Shown piece after piece: positions 1 to 7,296 of a DNA stretch of 11,897 nt. Position numbers and translations under genes: made by a program. Positions within the stretch are counted from its first letter, which is position 1. Every line of letters begins with the position of its first letter. This DNA comes from Microbacterium sp. (GTDB lineage: Bacteria > Actinomycetota > Actinomycetes > Actinomycetales > Microbacteriaceae): positions 1-11,897 of the forward strand of contig QFPD01000024.1 in the NCBI GenBank assembly GCA_003248845.1. Direction: 5' to 3'. The notes below the pieces were generated by a model. It made no database searches. It saw only the letters and a list, made by a program, of their open reading frames with translations, and was not told the DNA's origin.

Positions 1-345
1 GGCAAGGGCCGCGCCGGCGCTCGCGACGACGTGCATCGCGGTGACCACGAGGAGCGGGATGCGCCGGCCGACCTTGTCGCTGAGCGGGCCGACGATCAGC
101 TGCCCGAGTGCGAACCCGATCATGGTGCCGGTGAGCGTCAGCTGGATCGCCGCCGCGGTCGTGTGGAAATCGGCCTGAAGAACCGGGAAGGCCGGCAGGT
201 AGAGGTCGACCGTGAACGGACCCAGCGCCGTCAAGGCGCCCAGCAGGATGATGTAGACGATACGGCGAGGCGTTGAGATCGCGTCGCCCGGGTGCAGCAC
301 GATCGGCGCGGTGGAGGGCGAAGCGGAGCGGTCGATGTCGCGCAC
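1..345 (-). CDS. Bcr/CflA-type MFS drug exporter, N-terminal part (cut by window edge)
   Basis: This is the first 115 codons of a major facilitator transporter; the rest lies beyond the left edge. Reading from the GTG at 345, a first membrane helix (about residues 29-52) contains D47 followed by LYLPAFP, the start typical of Bcr/CflA drug:proton antiporters. A second helix (about 66-86) contains IQLTLTGTMIGFALGQ, followed by the MFS motif A, GPLSDKVGRR, at 86-95. A third helix begins at about 96. The family exports drugs such as bicyclomycin or chloramphenicol, or other small molecules, in exchange for protons; the substrate here cannot be told. The start is uncertain: no ATG lies upstream of the first helix, GTG at 345 gives a reasonable 28-residue cytoplasmic lead, and an in-frame TTG lies further upstream. 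No clear ribosome binding site is seen. It is transcribed divergently from the DUF3105 gene. Confidence 0.85.
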   Translation of the reverse strand, partial: MRDIDRSASPSTAPIVLHPGDAISTPRRIVYIILLGALTALGPFTVDLYLPAFPVLQADFHTTAAAIQLTLTGTMIGFALGQLIVGPLSDKVGRRIPLLVVTAMHVVASAGAALA

Positions 346-474
346 GGATGTCCCGTCGGTGGCGGAAGGGGGAGAGTGAGAGGGCAACGCACGGATCTCG
401 AAACGATTCGGCGAGCTTTCTATGATATTGCCGACAGTGGCCCCCGAGCCGACCCACGCACGTATTCGACTGCA

Positions 475-480
475 TAGGAT
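475..480 (+). promoter_or_regulatory. Possible -10 box (TAGGAT) for the DUF3105-DUF305 pair
   Basis: TAGGAT matches the actinobacterial TAnnnT -10 form and would place a start near 487, just before the possible ATG at 494. No convincing -35 box lies 17 bases upstream, so this is a weak assignment. On the opposite strand TATCAT at 422-427 could serve the divergent MFS gene, equally without a good -35. Confidence 0.3.
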
Positions 481-529
481 CGGATCACCGGCGATGTCCG
501 CGCCGGCTTCCCGAGCCGAGATCACGCAC

Positions 530-1252
530 ATGACCCCGACTTCCCCGCAGCAGCCCCCGTCGAAGCGCACGAGCGGAAACCCCGCGACGCAGGCGCGGAT
601 CGACCTCACGGTCAAGCAGCAGCGCGAACAGCAGAAGCAGGAGAAGCTGGCCGAGTACCAGCGCCAGCTCGCGAAGCGCCGCCGCAGCCGGCTGACCTGG
701 TGGGTCGTCGGTTCCGTCGCCGCGCTCGCCGTCGTGGGCGTCGTCGCGGCATCCATCATCTTCGCCCCCGCCCCGGCGCCCACCTACGAGGCCGGGGGCA
801 CCGGCGCGACGATCGACGGTGTCGAGACGTTCACGAACGAGACCCGCCACGTCGAGGGCACGGTCGACTACCCGCAGAACCCGCCCGCGGGCGGCCCGCA
901 CAACCAGTACTGGCTGAACTGCGGCGTCTACGACCAGCCGCAGCAGAACGAGTACGCCGTGCACTCGCTCGAGCACGGCGCGATCTGGGTGACGTACGAC
1001 GCCGCGCGGGTCTCCGGCGACGAGCTCGCGACGCTGAAGTCGCACCTGCCGTCGACCTATACGATCCTCTCCCCGTATGAGGGGCTGCCCGCCCCGATTG
1101 TTCTGAGCGGCTGGAACACGCAGCTGCAGCTGCAGGATGCGTCCGACCCGCGCATCCCCGCGTTCTTCGAGGAGTACTGGCGCAGCCAGAACGTCCCCGA
1201 GCCGGCAGCGGCGTGCACGGGCGCGATCGACGGGCCCGGCAAGCTGTCGTGA
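530..1252 (+). CDS. Membrane-anchored DUF3105 protein
   Basis: A 240-residue protein from the ATG at 530. Residues 21-54 are highly charged and Gln/Lys/Arg-rich with heptad-like spacing, probably a cytoplasmic coiled coil. Residues 55-79 (WWVVGSVAALAVVGVVAAS core) form one membrane helix. The rest, about 160 residues, would be outside the cell and matches DUF3105: H107, then PPAGGPH (118-124), the YWLNCGVY segment with C131, and the signature HSLEHGAIW at 145-153. C131 and C229 could form a disulfide. The conserved His/Glu/Cys residues suggest metal or redox chemistry, but the family has no established function. ATG at 494 would give 252 residues. Neither start has a clear Shine-Dalgarno sequence; 530 is chosen because MTPTSPQQ looks like a natural N-terminus. 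The stop overlaps the start of the next gene, indicating translational coupling. Confidence 0.85.
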   Translation: MTPTSPQQPPSKRTSGNPATQARIDLTVKQQREQQKQEKLAEYQRQLAKRRRSRLTWWVVGSVAALAVVGVVAASIIFAPAPAPTYEAGGTGATIDGVETFTNETRHVEGTVDYPQNPPAGGPHNQYWLNCGVYDQPQQNEYAVHSLEHGAIWVTYDAARVSGDELATLKSHLPSTYTILSPYEGLPAPIVLSGWNTQLQLQDASDPRIPAFFEEYWRSQNVPEPAAACTGAIDGPGKLS

Positions 1253-1926
1253 GCCGGTCTTCCGACCCGACGCCCGCGCGTGCCCTGCCGCCGTGGTGGG
1301 CAGTGCTCTTCGTGGCCGTCGCCGTCGCCGCACTCGCGTTCGCGATCGGGCGCTTCTCGACGTTCGGCGCGGGCGCGGCGGGGGCGCTGCCCGGCACCGA
1401 CTCGCCCGAGGCGGGTTTCGCTCGTGACATGCAGGTGCACCACGCCCAGGCCGTCGAGATGGCGATGGACATCTACCGCACGACCGACGACGAGAGCGTG
1501 CGCGTGCTCGCCTACGACATCGCGACGACCCAGTCTGCTCAGAAGGGCGAGTTCTACGACTGGCTCGTGAAGTGGAACCTGCCGCAGTCGGGCGGCCCGC
1601 TCATGGCCTGGATGGCTGCGGCGCCGTCCGGTCACGAGCACGCCGCGTCGCCCTCTGCCACGGAAGCGGAGCTCCGGGCCGAAATGGGCATGGCGACGAC
1701 CGACGAGATCGACGGCATGCGGGCGGCGACGGGCACGGATGCCGACTGCCGCTTCCTCTCGCTCATGATCCGCCATCACGAGGGCGCGCTCCCGATGGCG
1801 CAGGCCCTCGTCGACCTCGGGAACGAGCCGCGGGCGATCCAGGTCGCGCAGGGTGTGATCGCGACGCAGTCCGCCGAGATCGACCTCATGACATCGCTGC
1901 AGAAGAACCTCGCCTGCGCTCCCTGA
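1249..1926 (+). CDS. Membrane-anchored DUF305 (CopM-like, ferritin-like fold) protein
   Basis: A 225-residue protein started from the GTG at 1249, whose last bases overlap the DUF3105 stop (GTGA), so the two are translationally coupled. An ATG at 1213 in the same frame would overlap the previous gene further and adds an unlikely Arg-rich stretch. One membrane helix spans about 16-34, and the remainder should be outside the cell. Two DUF305 signatures are present: HHAQAVEMA at 64-72 and HHEGALPMA at 176-184. Both carry the paired His and the Met that bind copper in cyanobacterial CopM. The linker between them is rich in Met and His (M119, M122, H129, H131, M146, M148), which also suggests soft-metal binding. 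C167 and C223 may pair. The role is probably extracytoplasmic metal (copper) binding or protection; this rests on the family and the His/Met pattern, not on direct evidence. Confidence 0.87.
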   Translation: MSRSSDPTPARALPPWWAVLFVAVAVAALAFAIGRFSTFGAGAAGALPGTDSPEAGFARDMQVHHAQAVEMAMDIYRTTDDESVRVLAYDIATTQSAQKGEFYDWLVKWNLPQSGGPLMAWMAAAPSGHEHAASPSATEAELRAEMGMATTDEIDGMRAATGTDADCRFLSLMIRHHEGALPMAQALVDLGNEPRAIQVAQGVIATQSAEIDLMTSLQKNLACAP

Positions 1927-1947
1927 CGCACGGTGGGCTCGCTCCGC

Positions 1948-1972
1948 CGGGCTGACCTCCCGAATCAGCCCG
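1948..1972. terminator. Bidirectional terminator-like hairpin between convergent genes
   Basis: CGGGCTGA (1948-1955) and TCAGCCCG (1965-1972) form a perfect 8-bp stem with a 9-base loop. It lies just after the DUF305 stop and includes the stop codon of the convergent P-type ATPase. There is no T-run on either side, so termination may be inefficient or factor-assisted. The position between two convergent genes is the main support. Confidence 0.5.
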
Positions 1973-4814
1973 CATGGAGCACCGGGCGGAAGAACCGCCC
2001 GCTCGGCGGGAGCCACAGCGCCGCGATGACGGCGGCGTGGAGCACGATCTGCGCGATCGACCACCCGCTGAAGTCGTGCGTCTCGATGAGACTCCACACC
2101 TGCAGCGCCATGAGGATCGCCGCGAGCGCAGTGACGAAGACGCGGGACAGCCCGCTGCCGCGCCCGAGACCGGATGCCGCGGCCACCGAGAGCAACCCGA
2201 ACAGCATGATCCCCGATCCGATCAGGGAGACGGCCACGACTTCACCCTCCGCAACGTCGTAGCGACTGAGCAGGAAGAGGAGCCCGAAGAGCGCGCTCGC
2301 GAGGCCGCCGAGGTAGACGAGCACGACGGCGATGGCAACGCCCACCGGGCGGGGCGCGCGCTCCAAAGGATGTGCAGCGAGAGCGCGGGTACCGCCCGCG
2401 GCTTCGCTGCGCGCCACGTAGCGACGCTGAATCGCACGGATAACCTCGACGAGGACGATCGCGATGATGCCGTATAGGGCGATCACGAACGCCGTGTCCT
2501 GCCCCGGGTCGACGAGCACGAAGAAGCTCCGTGCGAGGGGCACGCTGAAGATCACGACGAGAGCGATGAACATCGCCCCGACGACCGCACCCTTATAGCG
2601 GTTGAGAGGGCGGGCGAGCACCCCGAGGATCCAGATGCCGACGACGGCGAGGATGATCGTCGCGCCGGTGCGCAGCTGGTCCGCGTCCACGGTGCCGCGG
2701 ACGGTGAGCGTGTAGAACGTGAGCGTGAGGGCGACGACGATGCCAGCGGGGATCGCGAAGCTCAGTGATCGCCGGAGGAAACCGGGGATGTACCGTTGCG
2801 CATTCGGCATGAGCGCGAGAAAGAATGCGGGGATGCCGATCGTCAGGCCGTCGGTGATCGAGAGCTGTCGCGGCAGGAACGGGAACTCCAGCACGAGCAC
2901 GCCGAACATGATCGCGAGAAGCGTCGCGTAGACGGTCTTCGTGAGGAAGAGCATCGAAACCCGCTCGATGTTCGCGATGACCTGACGCCCTTCGGCGACG
3001 ACGTCGGGCAGGTGGGAGAACTTGCCGTCGAGGAGCACGAGGCGCGCGACGGCCTTCGTCGCGGGGGATCCCGAGTTCATCGCGATGCCCATGTCGGCCG
3101 TCTTGATCGCGAGCGCGTCGTTGACACCGTCGCCGGTCATCGCGACGGTGTGACCGCGCGACTGGAGGGCTTCGACCATCCGCTTCTTCTGGTCCGGCGT
3201 CACGCGCCCGAACACGATGTTCTGCTCGAGCACATCGGCGAGCGCGGCTTCGTCCTCCGGAAGGGTGCGGGCGTCATAGCCCTCGGCTGCATCCAGACCG
3301 ACCTCACGGGCGATCGCGGCGACGGTGCGCGGGTTGTCCCCCGAGATCACCCGGATATCGACGTTCTGCTCCTGAAAGTAGGCGAGCGTCTGCGCGGCGT
3401 CCTCGCGCACCTTCTCGCGGAAGGTCAGCACCGCCGCGGGCAGAAGCCCCTCCGGCAGGCGCTCGGCCTCCGCATCTGCTGCGGTGAGGGATGCCGGGGC
3501 GAACCCCAGAACGAGCGTCCGGCGCCCCGACGCGGCGCGCGCGGTGACGATCGCTCCGAGCGGGTCGTCGGCATCCGTCGCCGCCGCACCGAAGATCATC
3601 TCGGGGGCACCGAGCACCCACGTCCCCTCGGCATCCGAGAACGACACGGCGCTCCACTTGCGTGCCGACGAGAACCCGATCGTCTCGGAGGCGACCCGCA
3701 CCGGCTCGGCGCCGAACGGCTCCAGCAGAGTCCGTGCGGTCGCGTTGGCCTCGGGTGCCCGCCCGTACCAGCCGAGTGTCTCCCGCCAGCCGGTCGTCTC
3801 GGTGAGCACGGTGGCATCGCCGTAGGTGATCTCCCCCTCGGTGAGCGTGCCGGTCTTGTCGAGACAGATGACGTCGACGCGCGCGAGGCCTTCGACCGCG
3901 GGGAGCTCGTTGACGAGCACTTGGCGGTTTGCGAGGCGAGCCGCCCCCACGGCGAACGTGATCGAGGTCATGAGCACAAGACCGAGGGGGATCATCGCGG
4001 TGAGCGACGCGATGGTGTTGACGACCGCCTGCACCCAGGTCCCCGTGTCCCACGCGTGCGACCAGCCTCCCGCGGCCTGCATCTGCGCGTTGAGGACAAG
4101 GAGGCCCACGGGGCCGATCGCCCAGCCGACCCACGTGAGGACACGGTTGATCGAGTCGCGCAGCTCAGATCCGACCAGAGAAAAGCGCTTCGCCTCGTCG
4201 GCGAACGTGTTCGCGTACGAGTCGGCACCCACGCGCACGACTTGGGCCTCCCCGTCACCGCCGACGACGATCGATCCGGAGAGCGCGTCGTCGCCCTCGT
4301 GCTTGTCGATCGCGTCGGCCTCACCCGTGAGCATGGACTCGTCGATCTGCAGACCGCGCGTCGACACGACGCGCGCGTCCGCGGGGAGCTGATCGCCCGC
4401 GCGCAGCACGAGGATGTCGCCCAGGACGACTTCTCCCGGCGGGATCTCGCTCTCTTCGCCGTCACGCCGTACGCGGGCGCTCGCGGCGTTGAGGAGCGCA
4501 AGTCGGTCGAGCGCCGCCTTCGCGCGGAACTCCTGCACCGAACCGATGACGGCGTTCGCGATCGCGGAGAACCCGAAGAGGGCGTCCTGCCAGCGGCCGA
4601 GGACGAAGAGCACCCCGAAGCACGCGAAGACGATCCCGTTGAAGAGTGTGAAGACGTTGGCGCGGATGATGCTGGCCGCGCTCCGACTGGTCTCGGCTGT
4701 GTACGCGTTCGCCTGTCCCGCCGCAGTGCGCCGCGCCGCCTCCGCAGCGGTGAGGCCGCGGGCAGGGTCCACGGCGTCGCGGGCGTCGGAGGATGTCGTG
4801 AGCGGGGAGGCCAT
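1965..4814 (-). CDS. CtpE-like HAD-IC P-type ATPase with C-terminal membrane extension
   Basis: A 949-residue cation pump. The order is complete: N-terminal cytoplasmic segment beginning at GLTAAEA (20-26), actuator domain with LTGEA at 162-166, fourth-helix motif MIPLGLVLMTS at 274-284, phosphorylation site DKTGT at 319-323 (D319 is phosphorylated), nucleotide-domain KWSAV (386-390) and LGAPE (401-405), SGDN (491-494), hinge GDGVND (561-566), then C-terminal membrane helices. The overall pattern, including NELPAVEGLARVD before the phosphorylation site, resembles Mycobacterium tuberculosis CtpE, reported as a calcium importer. There is no heavy-metal-binding domain and no CPx motif, so it is not a copper-type ATPase. 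Two oddities: Leu replaces the usual Glu of the PEGL metal site, and residues from about 817 on form an extra domain with about four predicted helices not in CtpE. The start ATG lacks a close Shine-Dalgarno sequence but fits a leaderless promoter. The substrate cannot be assigned from sequence. Confidence 0.9.
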   Translation of the reverse strand: MASPLTTSSDARDAVDPARGLTAAEAARRTAAGQANAYTAETSRSAASIIRANVFTLFNGIVFACFGVLFVLGRWQDALFGFSAIANAVIGSVQEFRAKAALDRLALLNAASARVRRDGEESEIPPGEVVLGDILVLRAGDQLPADARVVSTRGLQIDESMLTGEADAIDKHEGDDALSGSIVVGGDGEAQVVRVGADSYANTFADEAKRFSLVGSELRDSINRVLTWVGWAIGPVGLLVLNAQMQAAGGWSHAWDTGTWVQAVVNTIASLTAMIPLGLVLMTSITFAVGAARLANRQVLVNELPAVEGLARVDVICLDKTGTLTEGEITYGDATVLTETTGWRETLGWYGRAPEANATARTLLEPFGAEPVRVASETIGFSSARKWSAVSFSDAEGTWVLGAPEMIFGAAATDADDPLGAIVTARAASGRRTLVLGFAPASLTAADAEAERLPEGLLPAAVLTFREKVREDAAQTLAYFQEQNVDIRVISGDNPRTVAAIAREVGLDAAEGYDARTLPEDEAALADVLEQNIVFGRVTPDQKKRMVEALQSRGHTVAMTGDGVNDALAIKTADMGIAMNSGSPATKAVARLVLLDGKFSHLPDVVAEGRQVIANIERVSMLFLTKTVYATLLAIMFGVLVLEFPFLPRQLSITDGLTIGIPAFFLALMPNAQRYIPGFLRRSLSFAIPAGIVVALTLTFYTLTVRGTVDADQLRTGATIILAVVGIWILGVLARPLNRYKGAVVGAMFIALVVIFSVPLARSFFVLVDPGQDTAFVIALYGIIAIVLVEVIRAIQRRYVARSEAAGGTRALAAHPLERAPRPVGVAIAVVLVYLGGLASALFGLLFLLSRYDVAEGEVVAVSLIGSGIMLFGLLSVAAASGLGRGSGLSRVFVTALAAILMALQVWSLIETHDFSGWSIAQIVLHAAVIAALWLPPSGRFFRPVLHAG

Positions 4815-4820
4815 GGGCCG

Positions 4821-4826
4821 AGCCTA
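4821..4826 (-). promoter_or_regulatory. Leaderless -10 box (TAGGCT) for the P-type ATPase
   Basis: On the minus strand TAGGCT is followed by exactly six bases and then the ATG at 4814, so transcription would start at the A of the start codon. This is the known architecture of leaderless genes in actinobacteria and explains the missing close Shine-Dalgarno sequence. A weak -35 (CTGAAT) lies 18 bases further up, overlapping the end of the preceding permease gene. A GGGGAGG in the gap is 16 bases from the ATG, too far to be an ordinary binding site. Confidence 0.5.
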
Positions 4827-4846
4827 GAGCCTCCCCGCTCTCCGAT

Positions 4847-5824
4847 TCAGCCCTTCGTCGCCCCCGCGAGCAGACCCCGCACGAAGAAGCGCTGCAGGCC
4901 GAAGAACACGAGCAGCGGCACGATGATCGAGATGAACGTGCCCGCCGCCTGGAGGAACCACTTGTTGCCCCACGTGCCCGACAGCGAGTTCAACGATTGC
5001 GTCAACGGCAGCGACGACGACGGCGCGAAGATGGTGGCCACGAGCAGGTCGTTCCACACCCAGATGAACTCGAGCACCGCAAAAGATGCCAGGGCGGGAG
5101 CGGCGAGCGGAAGGATCATCCGGAAGAAGATCTGCCCGTGCCCCGCGCCGTCCACGCGCGCGGCCTCGATGACCTCGCTCGGAATCTCCGCGATGAAGTT
5201 GTGCAGCAGGAACACCGCCAGCGGCAGGGCGAAGATCGTGTGCGCGATCCACACCGTCGCGAAGCTGTGCTCCATGTCGCGCAGCGCGAAACCGGGGAAC
5301 ACGGTGACTTCCCCGATCGTGAGGCCGCGCGAGAACAGGCTCAACAGCGGCACGAGGGCCATCTGCAGCGGCACGATCTGCAGCGCGAACACCGCGATGA
5401 AGGCGAAGTTGCGCCCCTTGAAGTCGATCCAGGCGAACGCGTACGCGAGGAGCGACGCCACGGCGAGCGCGAAGAACACGACCGGGATCGTGATCGCGAG
5501 CGAGTTCAGGAACGACTGCCCGAGCGTGAGCGCGGTGCCGCCCGAGTTCAGCGCCTCCGAGTAGTTCGACAGCGTGAACGACGGATCGACGAACACCGTC
5601 CACCACCCGGTGGACTGCACGTCGGCGCCGGGGCGGAACGAGGTGACGAACAATCCGAACGTCGGAATCGTCCAGAAGAAGGCGATGATGATCGCCGCGA
5701 TCGTCGCGCCCTTGGAGGTCAGGCGCTTGCGCGCCATCGCCTCGTTCTTGCGCGTGTCTCGTGCGACCTGCCGGGCGGTGCGCGTGTCCGCGATCGGCTC
5801 GATGATGTCGACCCCGGTGCTCAT
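4847..5824 (-). CDS. Sugar ABC importer permease, MalG/AglG type
   Basis: A 325-residue inner-membrane permease of a carbohydrate uptake transporter (CUT1). An N-terminal cytoplasmic stretch is followed by a first helix at about 40-60 and five further helices. The cytoplasmic loop that docks on the ATP-binding subunit is present at 220-239, with the EAA signature EAARVDGAG followed by RMILP. The C-terminus ends in FFVRGLLAGATKG, a pattern typical of MalG-type permeases. Together with the upstream permease it would form the transmembrane pore. Its ATG overlaps the stop of that gene (ATGA), so they are translationally coupled. The binding protein suggests an alpha-glucoside substrate, making this AglG-like. 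No ATP-binding subunit gene lies in the window; such importers in actinobacteria commonly share one distant ATPase of the MsiK type. Confidence 0.92.
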   Translation of the reverse strand: MSTGVDIIEPIADTRTARQVARDTRKNEAMARKRLTSKGATIAAIIIAFFWTIPTFGLFVTSFRPGADVQSTGWWTVFVDPSFTLSNYSEALNSGGTALTLGQSFLNSLAITIPVVFFALAVASLLAYAFAWIDFKGRNFAFIAVFALQIVPLQMALVPLLSLFSRGLTIGEVTVFPGFALRDMEHSFATVWIAHTIFALPLAVFLLHNFIAEIPSEVIEAARVDGAGHGQIFFRMILPLAAPALASFAVLEFIWVWNDLLVATIFAPSSSLPLTQSLNSLSGTWGNKWFLQAAGTFISIIVPLLVFFGLQRFFVRGLLAGATKG

Positions 5825-7173
5825 CGGATCTCCCTCTGCTTCCGGATCTGGATGACGTTGAACACGATCAGCGGCGTGACGAAGAGGAACAGCACGACGG
5901 CGAGCGCCGCAGAGTGACCGTAGCTCTGGAAGCGCTGCTGCTGATTGACCATCTCGAAGGCGAGCACGCTCGTGTTCGAGCGGCCGCCGGTCATGACGGC
6001 GACGATGTCGTAGATCTTCAGCGCCCCGATCGCCACGGTCGTGACGACGACGACGATCGACGAGCGGATGCCGGGGACGGTGACGTTGCGGAACCTCTCC
6101 CACGCGTTCGCGCCGTCGAGCTCGGCGGCTTCGTTCTGCTCGGCCGGGACCGCCTTGATGGCCGCGGAGAGGATCACCATGGCGAGGCCCGTCTGCGACC
6201 ATACGAACACGACCATGAGCAGCAGGCTGTTGACGAGCGGCGTGACGCTCAGCCACGACACCGGCTCACCGCCGAATGCGGTGACGATCGCGTTCAGGAT
6301 GCCGAGCTGGTCACCCTGGCGGTAGTCGTAGACGAACTTCCAGATGATGCCCGCCCCGACGAACGAGATCGCGAACGGCATGAAGATGAGGACCTTGAGG
6401 AACTTCTCTCCGCGCGCGCGGTCGATGAACACGGCGTACGCCAGTCCGATGATCGTCGCGACGGCGGGAGCGATCAGGACCCAGATCACCGTGTTGATGA
6501 CCGACCAGAAGCCTTCCGGGTTGGTGAAGACCCAGACGTAGTTCTCCATGCCGACGAATTCCTTGCCGGTCTTGTCGAAGAACGACTGGACGAAGGTCGC
6601 GATCGCTGGGTAGATGAGGCCGACCAGCAGCAGGATGACGGCGGGGGCGGCGAACAGCACGAGCTGGAACAAGTACCCGGCGCCCTCGCGGGAGCGATAG
6701 TCGAGGAGGAAGAGCACCGCACCCAGGACCAACGCGATGCCGAGGACGTACAGCACGGCGTTCTGGTACGGCCGCAGCAGCATGAATGCGATCACCGGGA
6801 TCGCGAAGCACGACACCAGGCGCAGCCAGAAATAGAAGCGGCCGGGGCGCGGCGCGAACTCGATCAGCAGCAGGAGGAGTCCGATCACCGCGCCGAAGAC
6901 AACGAGGACGATGGGGATCTGCACAAGCTGGTGCTGGTTTCCGAGCCACTGGAAGAAGCTGTTCAGCGAGAAGCCGATCGTCGTCGGCTTCGTCTCGCGC
7001 GGGGTCTGCACGATCAGGAAGACGAAAAGCGCGACGACCAGGATGGCACCGACCAGCAGGATCAACCGCGATCCGCGGGCGGTGCGTTCGCCGTCGCGGC
7101 GAGAGGGAGTTTTGCCCGGGGGTTCTGCGGGAGCCGACGTCGTCGTGGGTTTCGCGGTCGTGGTGTCGGACAT
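5821..7173 (-). CDS. Sugar ABC importer permease, MalF/AglF type, with N-terminal membrane extension
   Basis: A 450-residue permease. The canonical six-helix CUT1 core begins at about residue 167 and carries the EAA loop at 348-367 (EAAELDGANAW, ending VTVP). Before it lie a Thr/Pro-rich tail (1-34) and four extra predicted helices at about 37-55, 85-105, 113-133 and 138-157. Core-only AglF-type permeases are near 300-335 residues, so the extension is substantial; E. coli MalF also has extra N-terminal helices, but I do not see obvious similarity. The ATG at 7173 is preceded by GGAGG with a 9-base spacer, supporting this start and hence the long N-terminus. The stop overlaps the start of the partner permease (ATGA). 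The gene follows the binding-protein gene after a 123-base gap holding two hairpins. Confidence 0.92.
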   Translation of the reverse strand: MSDTTTAKPTTTSAPAEPPGKTPSRRDGERTARGSRLILLVGAILVVALFVFLIVQTPRETKPTTIGFSLNSFFQWLGNQHQLVQIPIVLVVFGAVIGLLLLLIEFAPRPGRFYFWLRLVSCFAIPVIAFMLLRPYQNAVLYVLGIALVLGAVLFLLDYRSREGAGYLFQLVLFAAPAVILLLVGLIYPAIATFVQSFFDKTGKEFVGMENYVWVFTNPEGFWSVINTVIWVLIAPAVATIIGLAYAVFIDRARGEKFLKVLIFMPFAISFVGAGIIWKFVYDYRQGDQLGILNAIVTAFGGEPVSWLSVTPLVNSLLLMVVFVWSQTGLAMVILSAAIKAVPAEQNEAAELDGANAWERFRNVTVPGIRSSIVVVVTTVAIGALKIYDIVAVMTGGRSNTSVLAFEMVNQQQRFQSYGHSAALAVVLFLFVTPLIVFNVIQIRKQREIR

Positions 7174-7215
7174 GCTGCAGGGCCTCCGTGTGCTTCGGCG
7201 GACGCGGAACGGGTG

Positions 7216-7238
7216 CCGTACGGACGGGCTCCGTACGG
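7216..7238. repeat. Inverted repeat in the binding protein-permease gap
   Basis: CCGTACGGA (7216-7224) and TCCGTACGG (7230-7238) form a perfect 9-bp stem with a 5-base loop. Each arm contains the self-palindrome CCGTACGG, so it could alternatively be a pair of protein-binding sites. It lies downstream of the 14-bp hairpin in the direction of transcription and before the permease ribosome binding site. Confidence 0.6.
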
Positions 7239-7246
7239 GTGCGAGA

Positions 7247-7279
7247 GTGGTGGGATGCCGGTCTTCGGCATCCCACCAC
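7247..7279 (-). terminator. 14-bp intercistronic hairpin after the sugar-binding protein gene
   Basis: GTGGTGGGATGCCG (7247-7260) and CGGCATCCCACCAC (7266-7279) are perfect complements, giving a 14-bp stem with a 5-base loop. It begins 17 bases after the stop of the binding-protein gene. No T-run follows in the direction of transcription, so full termination is unlikely. Stabilising the upstream mRNA end, or partial attenuation that yields more binding protein than permease, is the likely role, as known for other sugar-import operons such as malE-malF. Confidence 0.65.
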
Positions 7280-7296
7280 CGCTCAGATGTTGCGAA

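Noticed and set aside
1116..1138. CAGCTGCAGCTGCAG repeat
   Set aside because: It lies inside the DUF3105 coding sequence and encodes a Gln-Leu-Gln-Leu run; no sign of a regulatory or repeat-element role.
485..1333. A 282-codon minus-strand frame opposite the DUF3105 gene
   Set aside because: Arg/Leu-rich shadow; the plus strand carries the DUF3105 signature and a coupled downstream gene.
2796..5564. A 922-codon open frame on the plus strand
   Set aside because: It is antisense to the P-type ATPase and permease genes, consists almost wholly of Arg, Glu, Asp and Gly with no domain pattern, and is a typical high-GC shadow frame.
6311..7279. Possible alternative gene overlapping the AglF-type permease on the same strand in another frame
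   Set aside because: Arg/His/Pro-rich composition without membrane helices or motifs; the permease frame has the EAA loop and a proper ribosome binding site.
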